Below are positions 1 through 7,178 of a DNA stretch of 64,000 bases, piece after piece. The translations under genes were made by a program, and so were the position numbers. A model generated the notes under the pieces. The model searched no databases, was not told the DNA's origin, and saw only the letters and a list, made by a program, of their open reading frames with translations. Source of the DNA: Deltaproteobacteria bacterium (lineage in GTDB: Bacteria; Myxococcota_A; Polyangia; GCA-2747355); contig JACKDQ010000013.1 of the NCBI GenBank assembly GCA_020633415.1, forward strand, positions 1 through 64,000, in the 5' to 3' direction. Numbering within the stretch: the first letter of the stretch is position 1; each line of letters starts with the position of its first letter.

Positions 1-302
1 GGTGATGTTGAGTTTCGCCTGCCAACACGTCGACCAAGTTCCGGAGGAATCCCACGACCAGCGGGTCGATGCAGTGGTCACTGAGCTCGGGTGGGCAGTT
101 CAAACCGGATAGCGCACGTTCGCCCGTGTGCCCCCGTCACCCGGAGGCCGGTCCCTGGCTGCCTCGGTCGGCTAACCCGGCCACCACGGGGCGCACAGCG
201 CCCACGGTCGCGCGCCAACCCGCGTCTCTGGCGGCTCTCAGCGCAAGTGCCCGAGAAGAATGACGTCCCGAGGTGACATCAACTCGTGCATCAAATCGGG
301 TT
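1..302. other. Left edge, no gene supported
   Basis: No convincing gene is seen here. A minus-strand open frame running off the left edge could begin at a TTG at 103 and has a plausible hydrophobic sequence (LVVGFLRNLVDVLAG), but it has no ribosome binding site and an in-frame stop lies just upstream of its readable part. It could be the start of a neighbouring gene outside the window. Confidence 0.3.
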
Positions 303-339
303 CTCGGGTAGGGTCCGTCTAAGCAAGGCGCTACCCGAG
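303..339. repeat. Inverted repeat at the 3' end of the large serine recombinase
   Basis: CTCGGGTAG (303-311) and CTACCCGAG (331-339) are perfect 9-bp arms separated by 19 bp. The right arm contains the stop codon of the 550-aa recombinase. Large serine recombinases often have their attachment site next to their own gene, so this is a candidate att region; this is inference from position and symmetry only. Confidence 0.45.
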
Positions 340-1983
340 CCTATTACCCACGATGGTGGGAGAATCAAAGGGCGAGTCTTCGGGCTCGCCCTTTCTTTTT
401 GCCTTTCCGCTGGCTTGAAGCATCTTGAGCGCCGCGTGGCTCTTGGCGTGGATCTCCACCTGCCCGCCCGGACTGATCACGATCTTGTCCACCAGGAACC
501 GGAGGTAGCTCTTGGCCAGGGCGCGGTCCTCGCCGAGGAACACCTCGCGGAGGGACCGCTGGAACTTCTCGATGGTGGCCGGGGTGTAGAGGTGAGCTGG
601 CGGCTTCATCGGCACCACCTTGGCCAGCGTCTCGCGCAGCTCGGTGCGGCGGCCGATCATGTAGCGGTAGCGCTCGGCTTCGTCTTGGGAGTCGAACATG
701 CCCTTCTCGAAGGCACACTCCCAGTTCGTGATCCCCTTCTCGACCTCCTCCAACTCCTGCTGGAGCGACTGGCGGTGGGCAGCGGTCTTCTGTTTGATCA
801 GACCCACCTCCTCCACCGCGTCACGCAGGATCTCGCGGCACCGCTCGGCCGTGAAGATGCGGTCGGCGATGTGCTCCAGCACGGCCGTCTCCAGCTTGTC
901 GGTGGAGATGCGTTGGCCAGGGCAGGCATCCTTGCCCGTCCGCAGGAAGCCGCGACAGTTGTAGTAGCGGTACTTGTAGACGCCGGCCTCGGTCTGCTTG
1001 CCCGAGGTCTCCACCTGAAACGACTGACCGCAGTTGCCACACTTGACCAGGCCAGCGAGAAGCAGTGGGCTCGATGCTGTGCGCCCAGGGCTGCGGATCG
1101 GGTCGCGCTCCTGGCGCACGCGCCGGCCCATCTCGAACAGTTCCTTCTCGATGATGGGGTCAGTGGGGATAGCGATCCACTCTTCCTCCGGGTTCCAGGT
1201 GTTGGTCTTGAAGTTCACCTTGCCCCAGTGGTAGGTGCCGATGGCGGCCGTCTCATCGACGATCTTGAACACGAGGTCCTTGGAGAAGAGCTTGCCCCGG
1301 TAGCGGAAGCCCCGCTGGTTCAGATCACCGGCCGCCGCCTTAGCGCCGGTTTGGGTGATGTACGCCTGAATGACCTCACGAACGATGGGCACCTCATCGG
1401 GGTTGGGCACGAGCTTCCCTCGCCAGAGTTCAGGCTTGACCTCGACCTTCTCGATTTTGAACCCGAAGGGAGGACGAGAGCCGTTGAAGTAGCCCCGCTT
1501 GGCGTTCTCGCGCAGGGCTGCCTTGGTCCGCAGGCCGTTCATCTCGCTCTCGAACTGATCGAACGCCTCGAACACCGCCTCCATCAGGTGACCGGACGGA
1601 TCATCGGACACCTCTTGAGTGATGGCGACCACACGAACGCCAGCCTTGGCCAGCTTCTCCTTGACGATGCGGGACCTGGTTGCGTTACGCATGAACCGGC
1701 TGAGGTACACGACCAACACCGCATCGATCTCGGAGGACGGGGCCAGCACGTCCATGAGCATCCTGCGAAACACGGGTCTGTTGTCATCGGTGCCGCTCGC
1801 GCCCGGCTCCTCATACTCGCCGACGATGATGTAGCCCTTCTGCTTGCAGTAGTTCTTGAGCGCGTCGAGCTGGGCCGGCAGAGACAGGTCCTTCTCGGCC
1901 TGCCCTGGCGTCGAGACCCGCATGTACAGCACGACTCGCTTGATCTCGCCTGTCTTGCGGCGTCTACTCCTGCGCATCGTCAT
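331..1983 (-). CDS. Large serine recombinase (site-specific integrase)
   Basis: DNA integrase of the large serine recombinase family, which cuts and rejoins DNA through a 5'-phosphoserine link. The N-terminal resolvase fold has the catalytic Ser24 in YMRVST and the conserved arginines in LSRFMRN (~94-100). A recombinase domain follows (~165-300), then a zinc ribbon with Cys315, Cys318, Cys343 and Cys354, and a coiled-coil region (~385-440) of the kind that controls integration direction. At 550 aa it has the usual size. It starts 22 bp before the end of a small upstream gene (1964-2185), so the two are probably co-transcribed and coupled. It is the best candidate for moving the adjacent arsenic genes. 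A decayed relative lies at 18835-19075. Confidence 0.95.
   Translation of the reverse strand: MTMRRSRRRKTGEIKRVVLYMRVSTPGQAEKDLSLPAQLDALKNYCKQKGYIIVGEYEEPGASGTDDNRPVFRRMLMDVLAPSSEIDAVLVVYLSRFMRNATRSRIVKEKLAKAGVRVVAITQEVSDDPSGHLMEAVFEAFDQFESEMNGLRTKAALRENAKRGYFNGSRPPFGFKIEKVEVKPELWRGKLVPNPDEVPIVREVIQAYITQTGAKAAAGDLNQRGFRYRGKLFSKDLVFKIVDETAAIGTYHWGKVNFKTNTWNPEEEWIAIPTDPIIEKELFEMGRRVRQERDPIRSPGRTASSPLLLAGLVKCGNCGQSFQVETSGKQTEAGVYKYRYYNCRGFLRTGKDACPGQRISTDKLETAVLEHIADRIFTAERCREILRDAVEEVGLIKQKTAAHRQSLQQELEEVEKGITNWECAFEKGMFDSQDEAERYRYMIGRRTELRETLAKVVPMKPPAHLYTPATIEKFQRSLREVFLGEDRALAKSYLRFLVDKIVISPGGQVEIHAKSHAALKMLQASGKAKRKGEPEDSPFDSPTIVGNRLG
367..400 (+). terminator. Rho-independent terminator reading rightward
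   Basis: A perfect 10-bp stem (AAAGGGCGAG / CTCGCCCTTT) with an 8-nt loop is followed by CTTTTT on the + strand. It lies inside the last codons of the minus-strand recombinase, so it would stop transcripts entering the element from the left rather than end the recombinase message. Confidence 0.6.
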
Positions 1984-2185
1984 CCTCCGTGGTTTCTGAA
2001 CCTACGATCAAATCTTGGAGCAGTCGATCCACCACCGGGACCAGCAGCTCGCGTTCCCAGGGCAGCAAAGCCGTGGGCTCGTCCAGGTCGCTGGTGACCG
2101 TCAGGCGGATGGGTTTACGGGGCTTGGTCTTCCGTCTTGGTTTGGTGGCGACCTTCCGGGTCGCGTCATCTTGTTGAGGAGACAC
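1964..2185 (-). CDS. Small hypothetical protein coupled to the recombinase
   Basis: About 73 residues: a basic N-terminal half rich in Lys/Arg (KPRRKTKPRKPIRL) and an acidic tail (SETTEDDDAQE). GTG at 2185 is preferred over the GTG at 2194 because GGAG sits 8 nt upstream of it. Its 3' end overlaps the recombinase start by 20 bp, which suggests translational coupling. The family is not recognised. Its position suggests an accessory DNA-binding or directionality factor, but nothing in the sequence proves this. Confidence 0.6.
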   Translation of the reverse strand: MSPQQDDATRKVATKPRRKTKPRKPIRLTVTSDLDEPTALLPWERELLVPVVDRLLQDLIVGSETTEDDDAQE

Positions 2186-2648
2186 TGGGCACACTCCACG
2201 CCCACCGGCCGAGCCGGTCGGGCTGGCTGTGCCCGCTAGGAGGGGCTTCGCGGCGCCTCCCTCAGCGTGTGACTATCTCCTCAACGTGTGCAGTCTGCGG
2301 GCAGTCTTCAGTTGTTGGTATTGGCTATCGGATCGGACTTGTTCACGGGCCTGGCATGGTGACCTCCATCACGTTCGGCCGGGCCTCATGGTGAAGCCGA
2401 GCTACTGCTTCTTTACTCAACGTGATGGCTGGTCAGCAGACAAAATGGGCTAGGCTGGAAGGTGTGAGCGGCCCTGGTCAACGGGCGCACCCCTGTACCC
2501 TTTACACCATCGAAGGAGCGACCCCCTCGAAAGAATTTCCTTCAACGCTGTGGCCGGCTGTCAAGGGCCTACACGCTGCAATTCAGATACCTTGTACGAG
2601 CATTTCCCATAAGTACGCTTGACAGGCGACGAGCTACCGACCCATCCG
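2186..2648. other. Non-coding interval between two minus-strand recombinase operons
   Basis: No supported gene. Codon structure is lost and only short open frames occur. The stretch should hold the promoter for the 73-aa protein and the large recombinase, but no clear -35/-10 pair could be picked out. Confidence 0.4.
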
Positions 2649-2858
2649 TTAGCGGCCTCGACGAGGTTTCTGCTGGTACTCCTGCTCCAGCGCCTCAATC
2701 CCCTTCAGCATGGCCAGCCGGGCGACATCAGATCGTGTGCAGCGCCCCAGTAGAGTCTGTAGCCGCGAGTCGCTGCTGACGTGAGGGATCAGATCATCCA
2801 GACGGCTGATGAACTCCTGTCTCAGGCGTATGGAAAGGTTCTGGGCGTCTCCGCTCAT
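2649..2858 (-). CDS. Ribbon-helix-helix-like small protein
   Basis: A 69-aa protein beginning MSGDAQNLSIRLRQEF, where alternating hydrophobic residues look like the DNA-contacting beta strand of the ribbon-helix-helix fold, followed by two amphipathic helices. The ATG at 2858 has TAGGAG 7 nt upstream. It begins 9 bp after the stop of the 247-aa resolvase, so both are likely made from one message. Such proteins usually act as repressors or accessory factors of the neighbouring recombinase; that role is inferred from context. Its family is not certain because the domain is short. Confidence 0.6.
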   Translation of the reverse strand: MSGDAQNLSIRLRQEFISRLDDLIPHVSSDSRLQTLLGRCTRSDVARLAMLKGIEALEQEYQQKPRRGR

Positions 2859-2867
2859 CAAGGGCTC

Positions 2868-3611
2868 CTATCCGGCCTCTCGTGCCAGAACAGCACGCAC
2901 GGTGCTGGCGTGCCAGCGGCCTCCACGCTTGGTCTTGTACCCCTCGTGGGTGAGGGTCGCCGCTATCTCCCGCAGGGATGCTCCCAAGGCTCGGAGATCG
3001 AGGATGCGTTTGATCGTCTGCTGTTCCTCGTGGACCGCCGCCACGATGCGTCTCCCCTGCTGGTCTTGGCTGCCTTCACGTTGCCAGCCCAACGCCGCGC
3101 CCCCTAGCTTCACCCCCTGGGACTTGAGTTGAGCTAGAGCTGCGGACGTGCGCTCTCCAACAAGGTTGCGTTCCAGCTCGGCGGCGCCGGCCATCACCGT
3201 GAGGAAGAACCGCCCCATCGCCGTGGAGGTGTCGAGCGTCTGGCCCCCGAGGTCGATCAGATGAAGCGCTACGTCGGCCTTGTCCCACCGCCTGGTCACG
3301 GTCAGGCAATCGCTGGCATCCCGAAAGAGCCGGTCCAGCTTCCAGGCGATGACTGAGGCGACCTCGCCCTGCTGCACCAGGTCCAGGACGCGCTGGCCGC
3401 CATCACGTTGAGCCAGGGGCTTGGCAGCACTCACGCCGGCATCCTCCACCAAGGCGGCCAGGGTGATGCCTCTCATGCGACAGTACGCTGTCACCGCTTC
3501 TCGTTGGGCGGCCAGCGACACGCCTCCAGTCGCCTGTTCCTCCGTTGACACTCTGATGTAGCCCACGGCGGCTTGGAGGGGCTGCGGTGTTCTGGCGGGG
3601 GCGCACTGCAT
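2868..3611 (-). CDS. Serine recombinase, resolvase/invertase type
   Basis: A 247-aa serine recombinase with Ser22 in GYIRVSTEEQ as the nucleophile and the arginine motif WKLDRLFRD. The last ~60 residues form a helix-turn-helix ending in STVRAVL, typical of small resolvases and invertases. The family carries out resolution, inversion or transposition at short symmetric sites. A 32-bp inverted repeat at 3671-3702 lies directly upstream and is a good candidate binding or crossover site. It is followed by the ribbon-helix-helix gene at 2649-2858. It differs strongly from the two other serine recombinases of the region, so the three are not recent duplicates. Confidence 0.92.
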   Translation of the reverse strand: MQCAPARTPQPLQAAVGYIRVSTEEQATGGVSLAAQREAVTAYCRMRGITLAALVEDAGVSAAKPLAQRDGGQRVLDLVQQGEVASVIAWKLDRLFRDASDCLTVTRRWDKADVALHLIDLGGQTLDTSTAMGRFFLTVMAGAAELERNLVGERTSAALAQLKSQGVKLGGAALGWQREGSQDQQGRRIVAAVHEEQQTIKRILDLRALGASLREIAATLTHEGYKTKRGGRWHASTVRAVLAREAG

Positions 3612-3626
3612 GGAGTTTATAGTATG

Positions 3627-3654
3627 ATTGTATTATGTATATCACATAAGTCAA
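3627..3654 (-). promoter_or_regulatory. Promoter of the 247-aa resolvase
   Basis: On the minus strand TTGACT (3654-3649), a 16-bp spacer and TACAAT (3632-3627) lie just upstream of the start at 3611. The stretch is far more AT-rich than its surroundings. The spacer contains TATGT-N5-ACATA, a short symmetric element that could bind a repressor. Confidence 0.6.
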
Positions 3655-3670
3655 CCATATTGCCCTTGAC

Positions 3671-3702
3671 ACCGTACATGAGACGGTCGTTTCGTGTACG
3701 GT
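3671..3702. repeat. 32-bp inverted repeat, candidate resolvase crossover site
   Basis: Each half is 16 bp: ACCGTACATGAGACGG and, on the opposite strand, ACCGTACACGAAACGA, matching at 13 of 16 positions with no gap between the halves. Position (60 bp upstream of the resolvase) and size fit a serine recombinase dimer site. An operator is the alternative. Confidence 0.6.
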
Positions 3703-3971
3703 CACCGCTGTAGCCCGAGGTCGAGATCGCCTGGCCGGTAAGCCCCCCTCTTGGGCTACCTGAGTCTTACCCGGTCCATAGGGCACCCCCTCCACCACGA
3801 CCAGCGGCAGTAGCGTCCTCTCCGGCAGAGGAAGAAGCACCAGTTCCAGGAACGAGGCCACGTCAAGGATCCAACACCAAGTAGGTTTATGGGCCTTGAC
3901 ATGGAGCCCTCCAGGGTAGCCAGGGGGGGAGGCAGCCGAACATGTAAAGGGATCCAGAAAGGAGGGTCCCC
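3703..3971. other. Leader region of the 48-aa regulator gene
   Basis: No gene is seen. The interval contains CCGGTAAG...CTTACCCGG symmetry near 3735-3776 and a TTGACA at about 3896 without a clear -10 partner. It probably carries the promoter of the HTH gene at 3972. Confidence 0.35.
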
Positions 3972-4118
3972 ATGCCCAAGCCCCTAGTCTTACGTAACGC
4001 TCCCCTACCCCGTGACCTGCGCCAGCTCCTTGAGCAGCGTGGGTCCACCCGTTCGGCTGCCAGCGAGCACTCAGGCATCCAGCCCCACACCTTGAACAGG
4101 ATACTGGAGGTGAGCTGA
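3972..4118 (+). CDS. 48-aa helix-turn-helix protein
   Basis: A very short gene starting ATG with AGGAGGG 5-6 nt upstream, an unusually strong ribosome binding site. The product (MPKPLVLRNAPLPRDLRQLL, then 28 more residues) ends in a Cro/XRE-like helix-turn-helix: LRQLLEQRGSTRSAASEHSG followed by IQPHTLNRILE, where SAAS and TLNRIL would be the positioning and recognition helices. It ends 8 bp before the GTG start of the 389-aa gene, so the two form an operon. Likely a compact DNA-binding regulator of the element. The strong ribosome binding site, intact frame and HTH pattern make it credible despite its size. Confidence 0.65.
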   Translation: MPKPLVLRNAPLPRDLRQLLEQRGSTRSAASEHSGIQPHTLNRILEVS

Positions 4119-4126
4119 TCCCCACG

Positions 4127-5296
4127 GTGCCGCAGGTCAGGGCCATTGTCCGGGCCGTGGGCCTCAAGTGTCCCCGCAAGGTTGTTGCCCTGGCACTCCG
4201 CTACAACACCCCGGAGGCTCGCAGCTACAACGGTCACCCCGAGTTCCAGGCCCTCCGCAGGTATGGCCAGAGCTACCTGCGGCGGAAGCAGGTGTCGATC
4301 CTGAAGCTGGCCCGGCCCAAGTGGCCGCTGTCCTTCCACACCACCACCGCCACCTTCAACCGGCTCGGTGAGCCAGACTTCGATCCCGACACGGGCAAGT
4401 GGAGTGAGGATGGTGAACTCTGGGACCTTGTTCAGGACCTCGTAGACGCAGGGGTGCTGCGGCCTGCTCACGACAAGTCCGGCTACTACGCCTACTCTTG
4501 GTCTACCTGCGACAATGACGCTGTTGAGGTTGTCGAGGACTCCGCAGGGCGTGTGAGCCGACGCAGGGGAGCCAACGTCCTGTTCCAGATGTGCCCCAAG
4601 CCCGAGCAGGACGAGGAGACGGGCAAGTGGAAGCGGCCCTCGATGCGGCTCTGCCGCCTCCACGTCGCCGACGTGTACAAGAAGGGCAGTCCAATCGGGA
4701 AGCTCTGGTACGTGCTGGTCGGCGAGGACGGTATGGAGTCCGTTCACTTCACCCGACTCGACCTGGCGTGCCCGGTTCGGAACAGGCTCCGCACTTTTGC
4801 GCTAGTTCCTGGTAGCGGTCCAGGGTCCAGACGGGCACGCCGGATGCTCGATGACATGCCGGTGGAGCGCTACGGTCCCAAGGGGGAGAGCAGCAGCGTC
4901 ATGTACCAGGCTCCCGGCGAAGGCAGAACTCAGATCGAGAGCCGCGACAAGTACAGGATGAACGACCGGATGACGTACCTACCCGAAAACCTCGTCCACT
5001 ACCCCAACCGCTTCAAGAGCTGGGCTCAATGGGACCTGCGCGAGGCAGGCGTCGCGGATCGTCGGCTGCTGGTGGAGCTGGTTCGCGCTCAGTCTGATGG
5101 GGTTCGGACCCTCCCCACCAAGGACCCAGGCAAGGTCCTTCAAGCGCTCCGCGTGTCCTACAAGGACGAGCACGGCGAGTGGGTTCACCCGGACGCCAAC
5201 CACCCGGCCAACGTCTTCGAGCGCCATTACCATGACGAGTTGCGACGGTTGGCCAGACGGTTGAACGTGCGCCCGATCTACTTCGGCCTGAAGTAG
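4127..5296 (+). CDS. 389-aa element protein of unknown function
   Basis: A soluble, charged protein of 389 residues with coding-type base usage throughout. No family is recognised. Landmarks are a basic N-terminus, a Lys/Arg-rich segment around 50-70, several Trp-rich blocks (GKLWYVLVGEDG, FKSWAQWDLRE) and a basic C-terminus (ELRRLARRLNVRPIYFGLK). No signal peptide, membrane segment or catalytic signature is evident. GTG at 4127 is used as start; GGAGG lies 16 nt upstream, so expression may depend on coupling to the 48-aa HTH gene. Its place between recombinases suggests a replication, transfer or DNA-processing role, which is unproven. Confidence 0.7.
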   Translation: MPQVRAIVRAVGLKCPRKVVALALRYNTPEARSYNGHPEFQALRRYGQSYLRRKQVSILKLARPKWPLSFHTTTATFNRLGEPDFDPDTGKWSEDGELWDLVQDLVDAGVLRPAHDKSGYYAYSWSTCDNDAVEVVEDSAGRVSRRRGANVLFQMCPKPEQDEETGKWKRPSMRLCRLHVADVYKKGSPIGKLWYVLVGEDGMESVHFTRLDLACPVRNRLRTFALVPGSGPGSRRARRMLDDMPVERYGPKGESSSVMYQAPGEGRTQIESRDKYRMNDRMTYLPENLVHYPNRFKSWAQWDLREAGVADRRLLVELVRAQSDGVRTLPTKDPGKVLQALRVSYKDEHGEWVHPDANHPANVFERHYHDELRRLARRLNVRPIYFGLK

Positions 5297-5306
5297 GTGG
5301 GAGTCC

Positions 5307-5358
5307 GATCACCACCAGCCCCAGCAGCTTTGTGGAACGGCCTCGGCCGGTGGTGATC
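5307..5358. repeat. Inverted repeat between element genes
   Basis: GATCACCACC (5307-5316) and GGTGGTGATC (5349-5358) are perfect 10-bp arms around 32 bp. GTGGAACGGC and CCCCAGCAGC each occur here and again inside the first codons of the next recombinase gene. No T-run follows, so this is more likely a protein-binding or recombination site than a terminator. Confidence 0.5.
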
Positions 5359-5411
5359 CATCTCCCGTCCCAAGGCTAACCCTGGGTAGCCCTTTCACTT
5401 CAGGCATAGCC

Positions 5412-6227
5412 TTGTATGTGGAACGGCAGCGGCCCCAGCAGCGCCGGGCGGGTGCCCGCGCTCGGCGATCATCCAAGGCCAGGAGGCCACCTGGTGGCTT
5501 TCTTGCGAGCCCAGATGCTCCCCTGTGGGTGGCGATCTACTTGCGGGTCAGCGACAACGACGCACTGGCGCTTCAAGAACAACAAGAGCGGGTGCTGGAG
5601 GGCGTCAAACAGCTCGGCTGGACCGTGGTGAAGATCTACATCGACCTCAACCGCAAGGGCCACACCTGGGATCGGCCGGCCCTCAAGGACCTCCGGCGTG
5701 ACGCGAGCATCGAGCCCCGACCGTTTGACGCGATCATCGTCTGGTCCGTGGACCGGCTCGCCCGCAGCAAGGTGGTGATGGCGGATCTCTGGTCGTTCAT
5801 CAGGGCGCGTCAGATCCATCTCGTAAGCCTGGTGTCGGTCGAGGGGGTCAACACGCTCACGTCCTCCGCTAGGGATCCCTGGGACCGCCGCGCCGCGCCC
5901 TACAGACACGCGATGGAGAGGGCCGAGAAGGCTGCAACGGTGAGGGACCATGCCAGCGAGAAGGAGCTTCAGCGGGTCAAGACGCTCAGGGAGTCCGGCG
6001 ACCCGAAGCTGATGAAGAAGATCGGCGGTCGGCGCCCCTGCATGGGGGTCCGAAAGCGGCGTGAGGTCGTTCGACGGGCTCGGCAGATGGTGAACACCGG
6101 CCAGGTGACGAGCCTTGAGCAAGCCGCACCCGCGCTCGGGATCAGCAAGTCCACGCTCTACCGTTGGGCGGCGGCGTTTCCCAGATCGGGGCGCACTCCC
6201 GTAAAGGTCCCCACCCGGTCGAGGTGA
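5412..6227 (+). CDS. Serine recombinase with C-terminal HTH
   Basis: A third serine recombinase (271 aa). The resolvase domain has Ser47 in IYLRVSDND, the motif IVWSVDRLARS and an intact central fold. A basic N-terminal extension of ~35 residues (RRAGARARRSSKARR) precedes the domain, which is uncommon. The C-terminus ends in a helix-turn-helix (EQAAPALGISKSTLYRWAA). TTG at 5412 or GTG at 5418 can start the protein; neither has a good ribosome binding site, so the start is uncertain and could lie further in. It probably acts on short sites of this element and is not closely similar to the recombinases at 331 and 2868. Confidence 0.85.
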   Translation: MYVERQRPQQRRAGARARRSSKARRPPGGFLASPDAPLWVAIYLRVSDNDALALQEQQERVLEGVKQLGWTVVKIYIDLNRKGHTWDRPALKDLRRDASIEPRPFDAIIVWSVDRLARSKVVMADLWSFIRARQIHLVSLVSVEGVNTLTSSARDPWDRRAAPYRHAMERAEKAATVRDHASEKELQRVKTLRESGDPKLMKKIGGRRPCMGVRKRREVVRRARQMVNTGQVTSLEQAAPALGISKSTLYRWAAAFPRSGRTPVKVPTRSR

Positions 6228-6307
6228 GCCACAGCCACGGAATACCCGAAGGCGGTTACGGGAATGGCTGCTCCCGCAGACGGACGTATCTGGGAGCGGG
6301 CGAGCCG

Positions 6308-6538
6308 TCACCCGCTCTCCGAGTCCCCAACCTTGGCTCGTTGCCGACGCTTCTTGTGAGCCCGCAGCATACCTTGGATCGCCCGCTCTACCCCGTATGA
6401 GAAGGACCAGTCCTGATCTACACATGTCTTCCTGAGCTGGGTGTAGAGGTCAGCCGGCAGGTGGACGGTCAGCCGCCGAGTGTTGGGTGCGTTCTGCCTG
6501 CGCCGCTTCGACTTCGCCGGGTTGCTCTCTGTGGTCAT
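6308..6538 (-). CDS. Ribbon-helix-helix-like regulator
   Basis: A 76-aa protein with a basic, disordered N-terminus (ESNPAKSKRRRQ) and a ribbon-helix-helix pattern: RRLTVHLPADLYTQLRKTC followed by a second helix ending AIQGMLRAHKKR. ATG at 6538 is chosen because CTGGAGG lies 6-7 nt upstream; an earlier ATG at 6556 lacks one. Two direct copies of GGTGATCT lie in the leader (6550-6574), a typical target for this fold, so the protein probably represses its own gene. It converges with the recombinase ending at 6227. Confidence 0.65.
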   Translation of the reverse strand: MTTESNPAKSKRRRQNAPNTRRLTVHLPADLYTQLRKTCVDQDWSFSYGVERAIQGMLRAHKKRRQRAKVGDSESG

Positions 6539-6549
6539 GAACAGCCTCC

Positions 6550-6574
6550 AGATCACCAGATCTCTAGATCACCT
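6550..6574. promoter_or_regulatory. Candidate operator of the ribbon-helix-helix gene
   Basis: AGATCACC at about 6550-6557 and again at 6567-6574 form a direct repeat with a 17-bp period. GATCT-CT-AGATC symmetry lies between them. The site borders the ribosome binding site of the gene starting at 6538, as expected for autorepression. Confidence 0.45.
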
Positions 6575-6830
6575 CCAAACCTAACCCTGGTGGCCGTACC
6601 CACGGGTATTTCTGCCGTGGGCAGACACTTCCACAACACCACCTTTTCGCTATCCCCTGGTGTTGATCGAACGCCGTCTTCGAGCGTTGCTACAATGACG
6701 CCCCTACCCCCGGTTCTTGACCATCAACGGGTTGTTGGAGGTCAACTACGTCTCCGTAGCGACTTGCCGATCCGGTGACGAAGGAAAACTGGCCCGTTGT
6801 CGGACCCGATTGAAACCAGCGGCAACCACC
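6575..6830. other. Non-coding interval with two stem-loops
   Basis: No gene is supported. CCCACGG / CCGTGGG (6599-6605, 6615-6621) and CAACACCA / TGGTGTTG (6634-6641, 6658-6665) can form hairpins. Neither is followed by a T-run on either strand. Confidence 0.4.
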
Positions 6831-7058
6831 TCACCGCTGATGGGCGATCCGTGTCTTGTGGTCGATCTTCGAGATCGCACTGACGGGGCAATGAAGCTGG
6901 TGCTGTACCCGGCGATACACAAAGCTGATCCCGACCCAGGACTTCCTGATGTACTCGACCGTAGCCCCCTTGATGGGCTCGGGCTGTCCCCTCAAATACA
7001 CATCGACAACCTTGCCGACCAGCTCGGGTAGTGGCTTCATGGTCGGGCACTGGCGCAC
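6831..7058 (-). CDS. Small Sm/SH3-fold-like protein
   Basis: A 75-aa protein starting at GTG 7058, which has AAGGAG 7-8 nt upstream. The pattern KVVDVYLRGQPEPIKGATVE, then YIRKSWVGISFVYRR and a closing HCPVSAISKIDH, resembles the strand order of small Sm/Hfq-like or SH3-like beta barrels, where the last strand reads I.ISAI..I. A conserved domain is not certain. It is transcribed away from the arsenic operon and ends the mobile-element gene block. RNA or nucleic-acid binding would fit the fold but is only inferred. Confidence 0.55.
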   Translation of the reverse strand: MRQCPTMKPLPELVGKVVDVYLRGQPEPIKGATVEYIRKSWVGISFVYRRVQHQLHCPVSAISKIDHKTRIAHQR

Positions 7059-7129
7059 AGCTAATCTCCTTGGCTAACAGAACCTAATCCTTGTCGATGG
7101 GCGCGGTGTCTCCCACGCTCAACTTAGCC

Positions 7130-7158
7130 TTGACTATACCCGTCTATCCGGGTATATG
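7130..7158 (+). promoter_or_regulatory. arsR promoter with overlapping ArsR operator
   Basis: TTGACT (7130-7135), a 17-bp spacer and TATATG (7153-7158) form a promoter. TATACCCG (7135-7142) and CGGGTATA (7149-7156) are perfect 8-bp inverted arms with a 6-bp centre, filling the spacer between -35 and -10. A dimeric ArsR bound here would block RNA polymerase directly. Confidence 0.8.
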
Positions 7159-7178
7159 GATTTCGAGGTGGATCCCAG

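Noticed and set aside
286..2097. 603-codon + strand open frame opposite the large recombinase
   Set aside because: It is a GC-driven shadow of the recombinase on the other strand. Its product has no domain, and the minus-strand protein has clear motifs.
3887..4747. Long minus-strand open frame opposite the 389-aa gene
   Set aside because: Composition is typical of an antisense shadow, with no ribosome binding site, and it overlaps the stronger + strand HTH and 389-aa genes.
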